A stretch of 64,000 bases of DNA from Paraburkholderia polaris (GTDB lineage: Bacteria > Pseudomonadota > Gammaproteobacteria > Burkholderiales > Burkholderiaceae), in assembly GCF_012927345.1 (NCBI RefSeq), contig NZ_JABBGJ010000005.1:124001-188000 (forward strand), in the 5' to 3' direction. This document shows positions 33,690-42,445 of the stretch, in pieces (the first letter of the stretch is position 1; every line of letters begins with the position of its first letter). The position numbers were made by a program, and so were the translations under genes. Below the pieces are notes generated by a model. The model was not told the origin of the DNA. It saw only the letters and a list, made by a program, of their open reading frames with translations, and made no database searches.

Positions 33690-34025
33690 ATGAAAAATCG
33701 CTCGCCACTTACCGTCTGCTTGCCGCTCGCACTGTTTATTGCTGCCTGCGCGTTGTCCGTTCCAACCTTTGTGATTGCTGTTGTCTGGATGACGATCGGC
33801 GTGATGGCGCTCGGACACCGCTCCCTTGAGAGCTTTCCCTCAACCGGCATGCGCCGGGAGTGGCTCCGGGGGTATCGCGCAGCGTTCGTGTGGTTCTATC
33901 ACCTGGCGTGGTGGCCCTGGTACATGCGCTCGTCTATCCGAGGCGTCGGCGGGCAGATCGGAGCGGCGCTGCGCCGAGTGAAGAAGTCGCGGGGTAAGGG
34001 CGCGGACAGCCCGTCGGACCACTAG
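33690..34025 (+). CDS. Small hypothetical membrane protein
   Basis: A 111-residue protein with a good ribosome site (AGAAGGAC) and ATG. It has two N-terminal hydrophobic segments (LTVCLPLALFIAACALS and FVIAVVWMTIGVMAL), then a tryptophan-rich amphipathic stretch (FVWFYHLAWWPWYM) and a basic C-terminus (VKKSRGKGAD). It is probably an inner-membrane protein. I recognise no family. It is a monocistronic gene between the sulfonate block and the converging desaturase. Confidence 0.65.
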   Translation: MKNRSPLTVCLPLALFIAACALSVPTFVIAVVWMTIGVMALGHRSLESFPSTGMRREWLRGYRAAFVWFYHLAWWPWYMRSSIRGVGGQIGAALRRVKKSRGKGADSPSDH

Positions 34026-34216
34026 TCAAACGGTGATCGTGAGTGAACGCGCGAGGAGAGAGGCGGCGGCGATGCGCCCGAATCTATCTAATCACGTCGG
34101 TCGCGAGCACCTGTTGAGAGGCATCGATCACTTCCTGGATCTGCGCGATCCAGGGCAGCGGGTGCGTGAGTTTCACGGGGGGCTTCAGATCACCTGATTC
34201 CCCTTGGTTTTACCCG

Positions 34217-35209
34217 TTATTTAGCCGCAAGTTTGGCAGATGCAGGCGAATCTATTGGGATGAAGTCAGACAGATCGCCGTGCACCGGATGAGTCACTGG
34301 AGTGAATGCATAGAGCCTCGCCCATTCGCTGTAACCGTCTACGAGAAAGCCTCCGGAGCGTTCTATGTATTGCTGGCGGGACGTTTCGTAAACTTCCCGA
34401 AGCGCAAACCACGGCACATGCGGCAAGTCGTGATGAACCAGATGATAGTTGTTGTTCAGAAACAGCAACCGCCAGAACCACGCGGCCTCGTTGATGACGG
34501 TGCGATGCTCGTGAGCATGTGCCGCGCGATGTTCCTGAAACGAGCGGATCGAGCCCAACGACAACGATCCATAACCCGCGCCGACGATAAATGCCCACGC
34601 CGGGACTCCGCAGACGCGTTGAAGCCACACCGTCAGTGCGGCTAGTGCGGCCAGATGCGCGAGCCACATTGGCACATCGCGCCAATCGCCGCGTTTGATT
34701 TTGCCGAGCGCATCCACGCCCGTTGCCGCAATGGCAAAAGCCGGCCCAACCAGCAGGCGGCCGACAAACGTATTGCGGAAGGTCAGCAGCGCGCGAATCG
34801 CGAAACCCGCGCGCTGCCATACACGCCGACTTACGAAATAGCTTTCGGGATCGCGCTCTGGGCGCGTCAGATGCGGATCGTCGTGATGCTGAAGATGCGA
34901 ATCACGGTAGACGCCATACGGAAACCACACCGCAAGCGGCGCGAATCCCAACAGTGCGTTGAAGAGCGGCGAGCGCGTCGGATGACCGTGCAGCAGTTCG
35001 TGTTGCAGGGACATGTACCACGTGCCAAGCAACGCCAGCAGCGCGGTGGTCAGTGGCAGGCCGAGCGAGCGCGCATGTGTCGCTACGCCGAACCATCCGC
35101 CATAGATCGTGACGATCAGCAGCCATGTCGGCCATTGTGTGCGCCATGTCCAGCTTGCAGCCTCGCGGGCGAGTACGTTGCGTTGCGTGTCGTCGAGGTA
35201 AATCGCCAT
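34217..35209 (-). CDS. Membrane fatty-acid desaturase / hydroxylase
   Basis: A 330-residue di-iron membrane enzyme. All three histidine boxes are present: HELLHGH (70-76), HLQHH (105-109) and NNYHLVHH (253-260, with an upstream QEHRAAHAHEH stretch). Four or so membrane segments surround them. The family inserts a double bond or hydroxyl into acyl chains or related hydrophobic substrates in the inner membrane with O2 and an external electron donor. No ferredoxin or reductase is adjacent. The substrate is not determinable. Confidence 0.87.
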   Translation of the reverse strand: MAIYLDDTQRNVLAREAASWTWRTQWPTWLLIVTIYGGWFGVATHARSLGLPLTTALLALLGTWYMSLQHELLHGHPTRSPLFNALLGFAPLAVWFPYGVYRDSHLQHHDDPHLTRPERDPESYFVSRRVWQRAGFAIRALLTFRNTFVGRLLVGPAFAIAATGVDALGKIKRGDWRDVPMWLAHLAALAALTVWLQRVCGVPAWAFIVGAGYGSLSLGSIRSFQEHRAAHAHEHRTVINEAAWFWRLLFLNNNYHLVHHDLPHVPWFALREVYETSRQQYIERSGGFLVDGYSEWARLYAFTPVTHPVHGDLSDFIPIDSPASAKLAAK

Positions 35210-35432
35210 CGGCTGGATCGGTCGGAATGCAGGTTTAGACCGATCCTACGGACCAATTCACGCGACTAGAACCATTTTGTTCAGCAATGCATCTGCGCAT
35301 ATGTGCAAAAGCGGGGGGGCACGTCGCCGGCCCTTACGCAGCGCCAAGCCGCGATCGCCTAAAAATCACCTGGCACTCAGAACGCCTTGCAAGGCCCTCG
35401 CGGATCCCATCCGGGTAATACGCAATAGGCGC

Positions 35433-36215
35433 TCAACCACCGTCCGCCACGCGGCAAGCATGATCGAGCAAACCTTCCGCCGTGCCGCTGCCATTGTCGA
35501 TATCCAGGCCACTATTCACGACGAGCCAGCCGTCCTTTTCAGCCGATGGCCCCGCACCGGTCACGAGGATGGTTTGCATGGCCATCGCCTGGCTGTCCAG
35601 GTTGTCATGCGCGACGATGCGAAACGGGTTGTTCGCCTGAGTGAGCGAGGTGACGCGCATGATCCGGTAACGCTGGCCGTCGAGCGTATCCCAGCGCCAT
35701 TCGCCTGGTGTGTCCTTCGCGTGACGCGCGAGTGCGTCGCTCACGTCGCCGTGCATGCAATCGATATGGATATGCAGCTGGTTTTGCGAGCGACGGTATT
35801 GCGAGTTGATCTCGAGGCCGAGTTGATTGTCGGGCAAGGTTCGCTTGACGGACTTCTCGACGTAAAGCCGCGATGCCCACGCGTCGTCCCAGTAGTCCTG
35901 CGCATTCGGCGCCAGTACGAATGGGCTTTCTATGCCGGTGACACGGTCGGTTGGAATCAGCAGATGCTGCGAGCGGCCGACGATGTCCTTCAGGATCACA
36001 TAGCGTTTCTCGAGGTCGACGGTCGTGCACTGGCCCGGCGTGCCGGTGGCCTGTTGCGACGGCACACAGCGCAAATCGACGATCTTCCAGAGCGCGTTCG
36101 AATCGACTGCGGCAAGGCGCGCGCAGGCAGTGGCGGTGAGGGCGACCGCCAAGGCGGCAGCGGTGCGCAGAATGGTTTGCCGAAGGCGGGTTGGTTTTCG
36201 CAGTGTCATCGGCAT
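35433..36215 (-). CDS. cdh: CDP-diacylglycerol pyrophosphatase (Cdh family)
   Basis: A 260-residue exported protein. The signal is lipoprotein-like (LRTAAALAVALTATAC), followed by ALWKIVDLRCVP, YVILKDIVGRSQHLLIPT, GIESPF and the HIT-like catalytic signature HIHIDC. These match Cdh, which splits CDP-diacylglycerol into phosphatidate and CMP at the periplasmic face. ATG 36215 (or 36209) is preferred; the longer frame from 36377 overlaps the neighbouring amidase and contains a duplicated 24-base unit. It follows the amidase on the same strand with a 73-base gap. Confidence 0.8.
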   Translation of the reverse strand: MPMTLRKPTRLRQTILRTAAALAVALTATACARLAAVDSNALWKIVDLRCVPSQQATGTPGQCTTVDLEKRYVILKDIVGRSQHLLIPTDRVTGIESPFVLAPNAQDYWDDAWASRLYVEKSVKRTLPDNQLGLEINSQYRRSQNQLHIHIDCMHGDVSDALARHAKDTPGEWRWDTLDGQRYRIMRVTSLTQANNPFRIVAHDNLDSQAMAMQTILVTGAGPSAEKDGWLVVNSGLDIDNGSGTAEGLLDHACRVADGG

Positions 36216-36288
36216 GCGGATTGGTACTTTTTTATTGGAGGTTTCGACGGCATCTTCAATGACGCCTTCGACGGCATCTTTAAAGCCG

Positions 36289-37743
36289 TCAGAGCACCGG
36301 CGCCGGCAGCACGCCGAGCAATTGTTCAAACGCGACGCCGATCGCCAGTAGCCGCCGGTCCTCGCCGAGCGGTCCATCCAGTTCCAGGCCGACCGGCAAG
36401 CCGCTGGCGCTCATCCCTGCCGCCAGCGACAAGCCCGGAATGCCGGACGTGCTAGCCGGATCCGTATTGCGCAGGAACGCGTCCATCGTATCGATCGACG
36501 GGGCGCCATCGATCGATACCGTCGACGAGCCGTTCAGCTCGTCGATCGGCACCGCGACGAGACGCGTGGTCGGGAACAGCAGCGCGTCGAGACGCTCATC
36601 GGCGAAAGTCGCCGCGACATACTGCTGCAAGCGCGGCCGCCATTGCAGCAGTGCCGCGTCGTATTGGGCGCCGAGCACGTCGGCGAGTACGCCGTCGTAG
36701 ATCGCGCGCACGTCCGGACTCGCGATGCGGGCCGCCATTTCAGCCACGCTCTTGACCGGCGCATCATTGACGATGAGCCAGGCGAGCACGTCTTCGCGCG
36801 GCTCATGGATCGCAATTGGACCACCCACCAGGCCGTTCAGGTTTTCCAGTTCGTTCATCGCGACGGGCACGAAGGTGACGCCCGCTGCTTCGAGCCGGCG
36901 CAAGGCGGCGCGCGCGACATCTTCCACCTGCCTTTCGAGTCCTTCCCAGAGCGGCGCGGGCAAGCCGATGCGCAAGCCGTTCAAGGTGAGCACGGGCAAC
37001 GGTCCAGCTCCGGTGATCACGCCGTCGAGCAAAGCGATATCGGCGACCGTGCGCGCCATCGGACCTACGGTGTCGCGTGTATGGCTGATCGGCACGACAG
37101 CATTCGGGTCGTGATAGCGCCGCTCGGCGCCGCCGTTACCAACCGACGGACGAAACCCCGCGATGCCCGTCAATGCGGCCGGAATGCGGGTCGAGCCGCC
37201 GGTGTCGGTCCCGAGGCCGGCGGGCACAATGCGCGCGGCGATCGCGGCGGCAGTACCGCCCGAGGAACCGCCAGGGATCAGGGAGGGGGCGTACGGATTG
37301 CGCACCGGCCCGGCATGCGTGGCGAGGTTCGTGCTGGTGATGCCGAACGCGAGTTCGTGCATGTTGGCTTTGCCGAGTACGACCGCGCCGGCATCGCGAA
37401 GCCGTTGTACCGACGGCGCGTTCGTCTTCGGCACGAAGCCCTCGAGAGCGGGTGTGCCTGCCGAGGTCTGCAAGCCGGCCGTGTTGATGTTGTCCTTCAC
37501 GACGATGGGCAAACCGGCAAGCGGCAATTGCGCTTTCGCTTCGGGCGGCAACGCATCGATGCGCTGCGCCGCGGCCAGCGCGCCATCGAGGTCGAGCGTG
37601 GTGAGCGCATTGAGGCTCGAGAGCGATGCCGCGCGCGCCAGCAGCGTGGCCACGTAGTCGGCGGCTTTGAGGCGCCCGGACTGGATCGCGGCGACCGCTT
37701 CCGTGGCGGTTAGGGCCAGCTGTTCATCGACGGGCCATGTCAT
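36289..37743 (-). CDS. Amidase-signature family hydrolase
   Basis: A 484-residue amidase. The Ser-cisSer-Lys triad is in place: K83 (VVKDNIN), S160 (GGSSGG) and S184 (DTGGSTRIP). Related to GatA but with no gatB/gatC nearby, so a stand-alone amide hydrolase is more likely than Gln-tRNA amidotransferase. The C-terminal ASTSGIPGLSLAAGMSASGLPVGLELDGP block is usual for the family. Start ATG 37743 has GGAGACGCC upstream. The substrate is unknown. Confidence 0.87.
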   Translation of the reverse strand: MTWPVDEQLALTATEAVAAIQSGRLKAADYVATLLARAASLSSLNALTTLDLDGALAAAQRIDALPPEAKAQLPLAGLPIVVKDNINTAGLQTSAGTPALEGFVPKTNAPSVQRLRDAGAVVLGKANMHELAFGITSTNLATHAGPVRNPYAPSLIPGGSSGGTAAAIAARIVPAGLGTDTGGSTRIPAALTGIAGFRPSVGNGGAERRYHDPNAVVPISHTRDTVGPMARTVADIALLDGVITGAGPLPVLTLNGLRIGLPAPLWEGLERQVEDVARAALRRLEAAGVTFVPVAMNELENLNGLVGGPIAIHEPREDVLAWLIVNDAPVKSVAEMAARIASPDVRAIYDGVLADVLGAQYDAALLQWRPRLQQYVAATFADERLDALLFPTTRLVAVPIDELNGSSTVSIDGAPSIDTMDAFLRNTDPASTSGIPGLSLAAGMSASGLPVGLELDGPLGEDRRLLAIGVAFEQLLGVLPAPVL

Positions 37744-37945
37744 TGCAGGCGTCTCCTTGAACTGAAGTGTCGCCTATTCTGGCACAGCCGTTTAAAAATC
37801 GACGCCAAATGGCGCAAGGTGACCTGCGTTTGCCTGAGATGCGTTTGCCGGGGTGCCGGTCAGTAGCGCGCGTTGCCTTCCGGGTTCTGCGCGCGCGACT
37901 GGGGTGACTGCCTGGGCGCTATCGGATGCGCCTGCCGGCGTTACG

Positions 37946-38161
37946 TTACTGGTGACTGTCGATCCACATGCGTCCCCAGCGGAACGCATAGGCGAGCGCG
38001 TGTTCTTCGTCGAAGAAGTAATCGAGTGCGTCGAACGAGTAGGCCTGACCCTGGCTTGCAGTGGTTTTCTCGATGGTCAGGTTGGCGGCGAACAGGCCGT
38101 TGGGCAGTCGTTGCGCGGCCGGTGCGACTTCGTAGCCTTTGTAGCGGATATGTGAATTCAT
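37946..38161 (-). CDS. Small hypothetical protein
   Basis: A 71-residue soluble protein starting MNSHIRYKGYEVAPAAQRL. It has alternating strand-like segments (GLFAANLTIEKTT) and a C-terminal helix (FDEEHALAYAFRWGRMWID). There is no signal peptide or membrane segment. It resembles small conserved proteins common in Burkholderia relatives, but I cannot name a family. An upstream frame to 38260 looks unlike coding sequence. Confidence 0.6.
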   Translation of the reverse strand: MNSHIRYKGYEVAPAAQRLPNGLFAANLTIEKTTASQGQAYSFDALDYFFDEEHALAYAFRWGRMWIDSHQ

Positions 38162-38472
38162 GGTCGTGGCAGTCAGTGTGCCCGAGTGTGTTGCTAAAGA
38201 GCCGGCACGCGGGACGCAACCCTGTGCGTCAGGCAACCGGTGGTGAGCGGGCAGGATCAAGCGTAGGCCGCGCCACGCAGCGGGTGAACCAATCTTTCGT
38301 CGTAAGCAAATCAGCGAGGTTCGGGAACGGTCTTCAGGAGGCCGGATCGGACCTTAGTTGCTGAGCGTGAAGAACACTATCCAGCCTTGTTGGTGGATGG
38401 TCTGTTATGTGGCGCACGGTTTGGAGCGGAGCAGGCGCGGCGCGTCGAGGAAACCGGCCGGTCAGGAGGGGT
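38162..38472. other. Intergenic region, no gene seen
   Basis: About 310 bases upstream of the small hypothetical protein. It should contain that gene's promoter. No open frame has convincing codon use or a ribosome site, and no strong repeat is seen apart from the hairpin that ends the next gene. Confidence 0.4.
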
Positions 38473-38497
38473 CGTGGACCGCAAGCCGCGGTCCACG
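38473..38497 (-). terminator. Hairpin after the flavin reductase gene
   Basis: CGTGGACCGC, 5-base loop, GCGGTCCACG: a perfect 10-bp stem 18 bases beyond the stop of the minus-strand flavin reductase. No T-run follows on that strand, so it may be a factor-assisted stop or an mRNA-stabilising 3' structure. Confidence 0.45.
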
Positions 38498-38515
38498 ATG
38501 TCATACGATTCGCGC

Positions 38516-39175
38516 TTAAACCGCGTGCAGCAAGCGGGCGGGTTGCGCTTCCTTGGCTGGATTGCCGAGCGGCGCGGCCGCCGGTGTGCGATGCGCGTTG
38601 AACGCCAGGGCGAATTGCGCGGCCTGCTGGCCGACCGTGGCGAGCTGATCGACAACTTTGGCGTCGGAACAGGTGTCGACGGTGTCGAAGCGCGTTTCCA
38701 GCGTGTTGATCCCGGCGCCGAACGGCGTCGGCCAGCCGCGCAACGCGTGGACGATCGAACGCAGTGACGTCAGCACCGAGCCGGCAGCTTGCCAGCCATA
38801 AGCGGTGACGATACAGCCGACCGCGCGGCCGTCCAGATACGGCCGCTCGTCGGCGCGCAACTCCTCGAGCGTGTCCAACGCGTTCTTGACGAGGCCCGAG
38901 ACGCCGCCGTGATAGCCGGGCGTCGCGATGATCAACGCGTCCGCGTGGCGCACGGCCTCGATCAGTTCCAACTGTTCGTCGGTGCGTTGAGGGTTTTCCG
39001 GTGCGTAGTGGGGCAGGCTATGCAGGAAGGTGCCGCCAAACAGGCGGGTGTTCGCGCCCGCGGCTTCCGCGCCACGCAGCGCAAAGCCGAGCGCGCGCTC
39101 GGTCGACGACGCCGCGCGTGTCGTGCCGCCGATGCCGATGACGAGTGGCCGGCGCTGATGATCGAAACTGGTCAA
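38516..39175 (-). CDS. NAD(P)H-dependent FMN reductase
   Basis: A 219-residue flavodoxin-fold reductase of the SsuE/MsuE/NADPH-dependent FMN reductase family. The flavin phosphate loop is GIGGTTRAASSTERAL and the flavin-ring loop is TPGYHGGVSGLVKNALDTL. It would supply FMNH2 to two-component monooxygenases such as those at 11384 and 26470. The start is likely TTG at 39175: AAGGAG lies 7 bases before it, whereas the longer GTG frame at 39202 has no ribosome site. It is a lone gene 5 kb from the nearest sulfur gene; partnership is inferred. Confidence 0.82.
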   Translation of the reverse strand: MTSFDHQRRPLVIGIGGTTRAASSTERALGFALRGAEAAGANTRLFGGTFLHSLPHYAPENPQRTDEQLELIEAVRHADALIIATPGYHGGVSGLVKNALDTLEELRADERPYLDGRAVGCIVTAYGWQAAGSVLTSLRSIVHALRGWPTPFGAGINTLETRFDTVDTCSDAKVVDQLATVGQQAAQFALAFNAHRTPAAAPLGNPAKEAQPARLLHAV

Positions 39176-39497
39176 CGAAATGCTCCTTCGGTAGCGGCTC
39201 ACGGGACACTGGCGCGGGGCTGCGCGCAGATGAACCGGGGCGAACCGGACTTTGAAGTGTCATCTTAATGACCGCCGCGACCCGGGCGAAGCGACTTTTT
39301 GTTCTAACGATATAACCGCGCGGGGTTATTGGCGGTCCGGTGGGTTGCCTGGCGGGCTTCGAAGCAGATGCGCTGCCCGGTGCAATGCAGTTGCAGCCGC
39401 GCCGGATAAGCATATGGCGAACCATTGTTTGGGGGCGCGATAACGCACGGCTATGATCGAGTCGTCTCCTCCATGACATCTCCTTGACATGGGATTT
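39176..39497. other. Intergenic region, possible small-RNA locus
   Basis: No protein gene is seen. Because the stretch ends at a textbook plus-strand terminator (39498-39530) with no plus-strand gene before it, a short non-coding transcript or a leader of the J-domain gene is possible. A TTGACAT near 39484 lies too close to the terminator to be its promoter. Boundaries of any RNA cannot be placed. Confidence 0.3.
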
Positions 39498-39530
39498 GGC
39501 CTCGCTACGCCAGTGGCGAGGCCTTTTTTT
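39498..39530 (+). terminator. Intrinsic terminator
   Basis: GGCCTCGC, 10-base loop, GCGAGGCC followed by seven T: a perfect 8-bp GC stem and U-tract. It reads on the plus strand, 105 bases before the J-domain gene, and has no annotated plus-strand gene within 5 kb upstream. Confidence 0.85.
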
Positions 39531-39634
39531 CGTCTGGCCTTTCAGTGGCGTAAGCGCTGGCCGCTTCACGATAAAGCCGGTTTTCGCATGCTACGATGGT
39601 CCGCGAAGCAATTCCCGGCGAGGTCGAGCAAGCA

Positions 39635-40315
39635 ATGACAACTCTATATGACACGCTCGGTGTGCCCATGCACGCCACGGACGAAGAAATCAAGCGGGCC
39701 TACCGCAAGGCCGCGATGAAATGGCATCCGGATCGCAACAGCGGTGCCGAAGAAGTGGCGCGCGCCACCTTCCAGGAAATCAAGGACGCATACGCGATCC
39801 TCTCCGACGCCGCGCAGCGCAAGGTGTACGACGCGGTCTATACCGAACAGATGCGCGGCTGGGAAGCGCAGCGTGCGCGCCAGCAAAAGGCCCAAGCCGA
39901 ACGCGAGGCGGCGGCGCGCGCTGCGGACGAAGCGGCTTACGCCGAAATGGTGTCGCTCGCTATGCGTTTCGCTGACGAAGGTCACAATCGCGATGTGCTG
40001 TTCGGCGTGCTGCTAGGACGTCGATGCGAAGCGCGGCGGGCGGCGCAGATCGCCGACAGTGTGTCGGCCTTGCAGGCGTCGCGGCGCGAGGCGGAGAAGG
40101 CGGAGGCTGCTGCGGAGGCGGCTGCAAAAGCGGCGGACGTCCCTGACGTGTCAGCCGAGGCCGAGGCGACTGCCGTGAACGCCGACGCCGCCAATCGTGG
40201 CGCGCCGGCTAATCACGGCAACCAGAGCAAGCGCGAAGAAAGTGCAAGCGATGCCCACCCGGCCGGCGCACTGGGGGGACTCTGGTTTCAGTTCCTGAAC
40301 GGTTTGCGGTTTTGA
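39635..40315 (+). CDS. J-domain protein (short, type III/CbpA-like)
   Basis: A 226-residue protein with an N-terminal J-domain (residues ~3-65) containing the HPD motif at 31-33, which stimulates DnaK ATPase. It lacks the Gly/Phe region, zinc domain and C-terminal client domains of DnaJ. The rest is charged and helical, with an alanine/glutamate-rich stretch (EKAEAAAEAAAKAA) and a short aromatic tail (GGLWFQFLNGLRF). ATG 39635 is chosen over the upstream frame opening at 39596. It probably directs Hsp70 to a specific partner; the partner is unknown. Confidence 0.85.
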   Translation: MTTLYDTLGVPMHATDEEIKRAYRKAAMKWHPDRNSGAEEVARATFQEIKDAYAILSDAAQRKVYDAVYTEQMRGWEAQRARQQKAQAEREAAARAADEAAYAEMVSLAMRFADEGHNRDVLFGVLLGRRCEARRAAQIADSVSALQASRREAEKAEAAAEAAAKAADVPDVSAEAEATAVNADAANRGAPANHGNQSKREESASDAHPAGALGGLWFQFLNGLRF

Positions 40316-40737
40316 ATAGACGATTTGGCCGGTAGACCCGAGACGTAGACCGAATTGATATGGGGAGCGGCCTTCAGTGGGTGGATATCCGCTTCCAGAA
40401 TCAAACATGCGTCCGCGACCTGTGTCGTCCGAACGCCGAAATGAAGCGCGGCGGCATTAAAGGGGTATTGACGCGGTACTAAAGCGATTATTCACGCGGC
40501 ACCCAGGCGCCACCCATGCGCCACTGAAGCCGCGTGGTCGGCGCGCGGCTGACAGTAGAATGAAAGATTCGACTTCGCGCTGCTTCACTTCGCCGCAAAT
40601 GCAATGCGCGATGCCCGTGGATTGCCCGCCCTGGTGAAAATTCTCGTGGCGCAACAAATTAAGTCATCGTAGTGTCACGGGGGCGCAAGACCAGGCTGGC
40701 AAAATGACACAAAGAGCTAAAAAAACAAGGGTACGGG
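40316..40737. other. Intergenic region, no gene seen
   Basis: A 422-base gap between the J-domain gene and the phosphatase/ArsC-like gene. Short minus-strand frames exist (for example 40457-40657) but lack ribosome sites and look non-coding. It presumably contains the promoter of the downstream gene; an A-rich stretch (AGCTAAAAAAACAAGG) lies just before its start. Confidence 0.4.
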
Positions 40738-41265
40738 GTGAGCGTGACCAGAAAATACAAGGTGCTGTTTCTCTGTCGCGAGAATTCAGCACGCAGCATC
40801 ATCGCCGAAGCTTTACTGCGCGAACTGGCTGGACACCGGTTCGACGCATTCAGCGCGGGCCCGGAGCCGGCCCCGCGGGTTCATCCCATTGCGATCGCGC
40901 AATTGCGGCCGGGTATATCGGACCTCGGGGTGCTCAGCCCAAAAAGCTGGCTGGAATTCACCGGCGAATGGGCGCCGCGGATGGACCTCGTCATCGCCAT
41001 GGACGAATGCGTCGCCGGGCATCATGCGCCGCTCTTTCCCGGAGAGCCGTCGTCGTTTAGCTGGATCTTTGCCGATCCGCTCACGGACGGCATAGCCGAG
41101 CCGGAGCAAGTCCGTTTGTTTGAAAAGGTGTTCTGGCAAATCGTGCGGCAGGTCAGCACGTTTATCGAATTGCCGCAGTATGCGGCGGCACCGGCTTGCA
41201 CCCGCGACGCATCGTGCGCATCAATGAGCGGCTCAACGAGCCCCGTCATACAGTGCGGCGTGTGA
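40738..41265 (+). CDS. Low-molecular-weight phosphatase / ArsC-like protein
   Basis: A 175-residue LMW-PTP-fold protein starting with GTG. The P-loop CRENSARS (C13, R19; CX5R) is intact, and the downstream general-acid aspartate is in FADPLTDG. The CxxNSxRS form is typical of thioredoxin-coupled arsenate reductases and related low-molecular-weight phosphatases. No arsR, arsB or acr3 lies nearby, so arsenate reduction is uncertain. The C-terminal ~35 residues (cysteine- and serine-rich) extend beyond the usual ~140-residue core. Confidence 0.75.
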   Translation: MSVTRKYKVLFLCRENSARSIIAEALLRELAGHRFDAFSAGPEPAPRVHPIAIAQLRPGISDLGVLSPKSWLEFTGEWAPRMDLVIAMDECVAGHHAPLFPGEPSSFSWIFADPLTDGIAEPEQVRLFEKVFWQIVRQVSTFIELPQYAAAPACTRDASCASMSGSTSPVIQCGV

Positions 41266-41320
41266 GCGGCCCCGGCGCGTCAACCGGCTGAGCGACGCCT
41301 GACGCGCAATGGGGGGCGAT

Positions 41321-41599
41321 TCACTGCTCGGTTTTCGGGGGATTCATTGCGTCGCTGGACGACATCGAGTGCATGTCGGTGCTGCCCGAATCCATCATTT
41401 TTGACGGGTTTCCGGGCCACATTGCCATCGGGCTCGTGGCCGGGTCGCCGTGATACGTGAGGCCTGCTGTCGCGGCGCTGTGCGCATTGCCGCCACCCGT
41501 GCCACCCTGACCGTTGCCGCCACCTTGTGCGAACGCCCCACCACAAGCCATTGAAAGAACGGCGCTAGCGAGCATGATTTTAAGCGTGGAATTGCGCAT
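41321..41599 (-). CDS. Small exported Gly/Ser/Met-rich protein
   Basis: A 92-residue protein with a signal peptide (LKIMLASAVLSMACGGAFA). The mature part has a GGGNGQGGTGGGN tract and a methionine/serine-rich tail (MHSMSSSDAMNPPKTEQ). It is probably periplasmic and unstructured. AAGGAGA precedes the ATG. The fasciclin gene is 64 bases upstream on the same strand, so the two may be co-transcribed. Function unknown. Confidence 0.6.
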   Translation of the reverse strand: MRNSTLKIMLASAVLSMACGGAFAQGGGNGQGGTGGGNAHSAATAGLTYHGDPATSPMAMWPGNPSKMMDSGSTDMHSMSSSDAMNPPKTEQ

Positions 41600-41663
41600 G
41601 ATATTTCTCCTTGCGAACTCATCAGGCATTAGGGTCCATTAGGTCCATTAGGGTCGCTGCCCA

Positions 41664-42218
41664 TCACTTCGGCATCAGCACTTTGTCGACCACCATGATG
41701 ACGCCGTTGCTTTGGTAGACGTCATAGGTGGAGATGTCCGCGGTGTGGCCCGCTGCGTCGGCGACGACGATATTGCGCGGCCCGTTTTCCGTGAAGGTGA
41801 GCAGCTCGCCGTTGACCGTCTTGATAGACGCCTTGCCGCCGCCAGCCTTGATCGCCATATCCAGCTTGCTGAAGTCGTAACGGCCGGGAAGCACGTGATA
41901 GGTGAGAATACTGGTGAGCGTTGCCTTGTTTTCAGGCTTGACGAGCGTGTCGACCGTGCCGGCCGGCAATGCCGCAAACGCTTCGTTGGTTGGCGCGAAA
42001 ACGGTGAACGGGCCCGAACCCTTGAGCGTATCGACGAGACCCGCCGCTTTGACCGCGGCAACGAGCGTAGTGTGATCCGCGGAGTTGACCGCGTTGTCGA
42101 CGATGTCCTTGCTGGGGTACATCGCCTGTCCGCCTACCACGACGGTTTCACCTGCAGCGAATACGCTGGAGGTGGCAATCGACAAAGCAGCCGCAGCAAA
42201 AACCAATTTTCCTTTCAT
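41664..42218 (-). CDS. Exported fasciclin (FAS1) domain protein
   Basis: A 184-residue protein: a signal peptide (ending SVFA, ~residue 22), then one FAS1 domain. H1-like FTVFAPTNEAFAALPAG and the downstream ILTYHVLPGRYDFSKL, YDVYQSNGVIMVVDKVLMP segments are textbook. Such proteins are periplasmic or surface-bound and mediate adhesion or matrix contact. ATG 42218 with AAGGGG upstream is chosen over the long frame from 42380. Confidence 0.9.
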   Translation of the reverse strand: MKGKLVFAAAALSIATSSVFAAGETVVVGGQAMYPSKDIVDNAVNSADHTTLVAAVKAAGLVDTLKGSGPFTVFAPTNEAFAALPAGTVDTLVKPENKATLTSILTYHVLPGRYDFSKLDMAIKAGGGKASIKTVNGELLTFTENGPRNIVVADAAGHTADISTYDVYQSNGVIMVVDKVLMPK

Positions 42219-42445
42219 GACCGGCCCCTTAAGATGCAACGCGTTATTGCGTTGCTCTGACCGGATATACGGTGGGCTCAGTCGTCTGGATGCAAACCGT
42301 TGGCGCGCAACTGCTCTTCGCCAGCGTAAGTGGCGCGAGCACGCCCGCGTCGACCAACGTGTCGAACCTGTTGTTGCCACCGGAAAAGTAAGGGGTGATG
42401 CGTCAGGGTTATGCCTTCACGCTAGCGGTTTAACGATGTGACGGC

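Noticed and set aside
36240..36290. Two adjacent 24-base similar units upstream of the Cdh start
   Set aside because: Only two imperfect copies; too short to call a functional repeat, noted only because it lies in the doubtful N-terminal extension.
35277..36455. 392-codon plus-strand frame opposite the Cdh gene
   Set aside because: No family features, whereas the minus strand encodes the HIHIDC signature.
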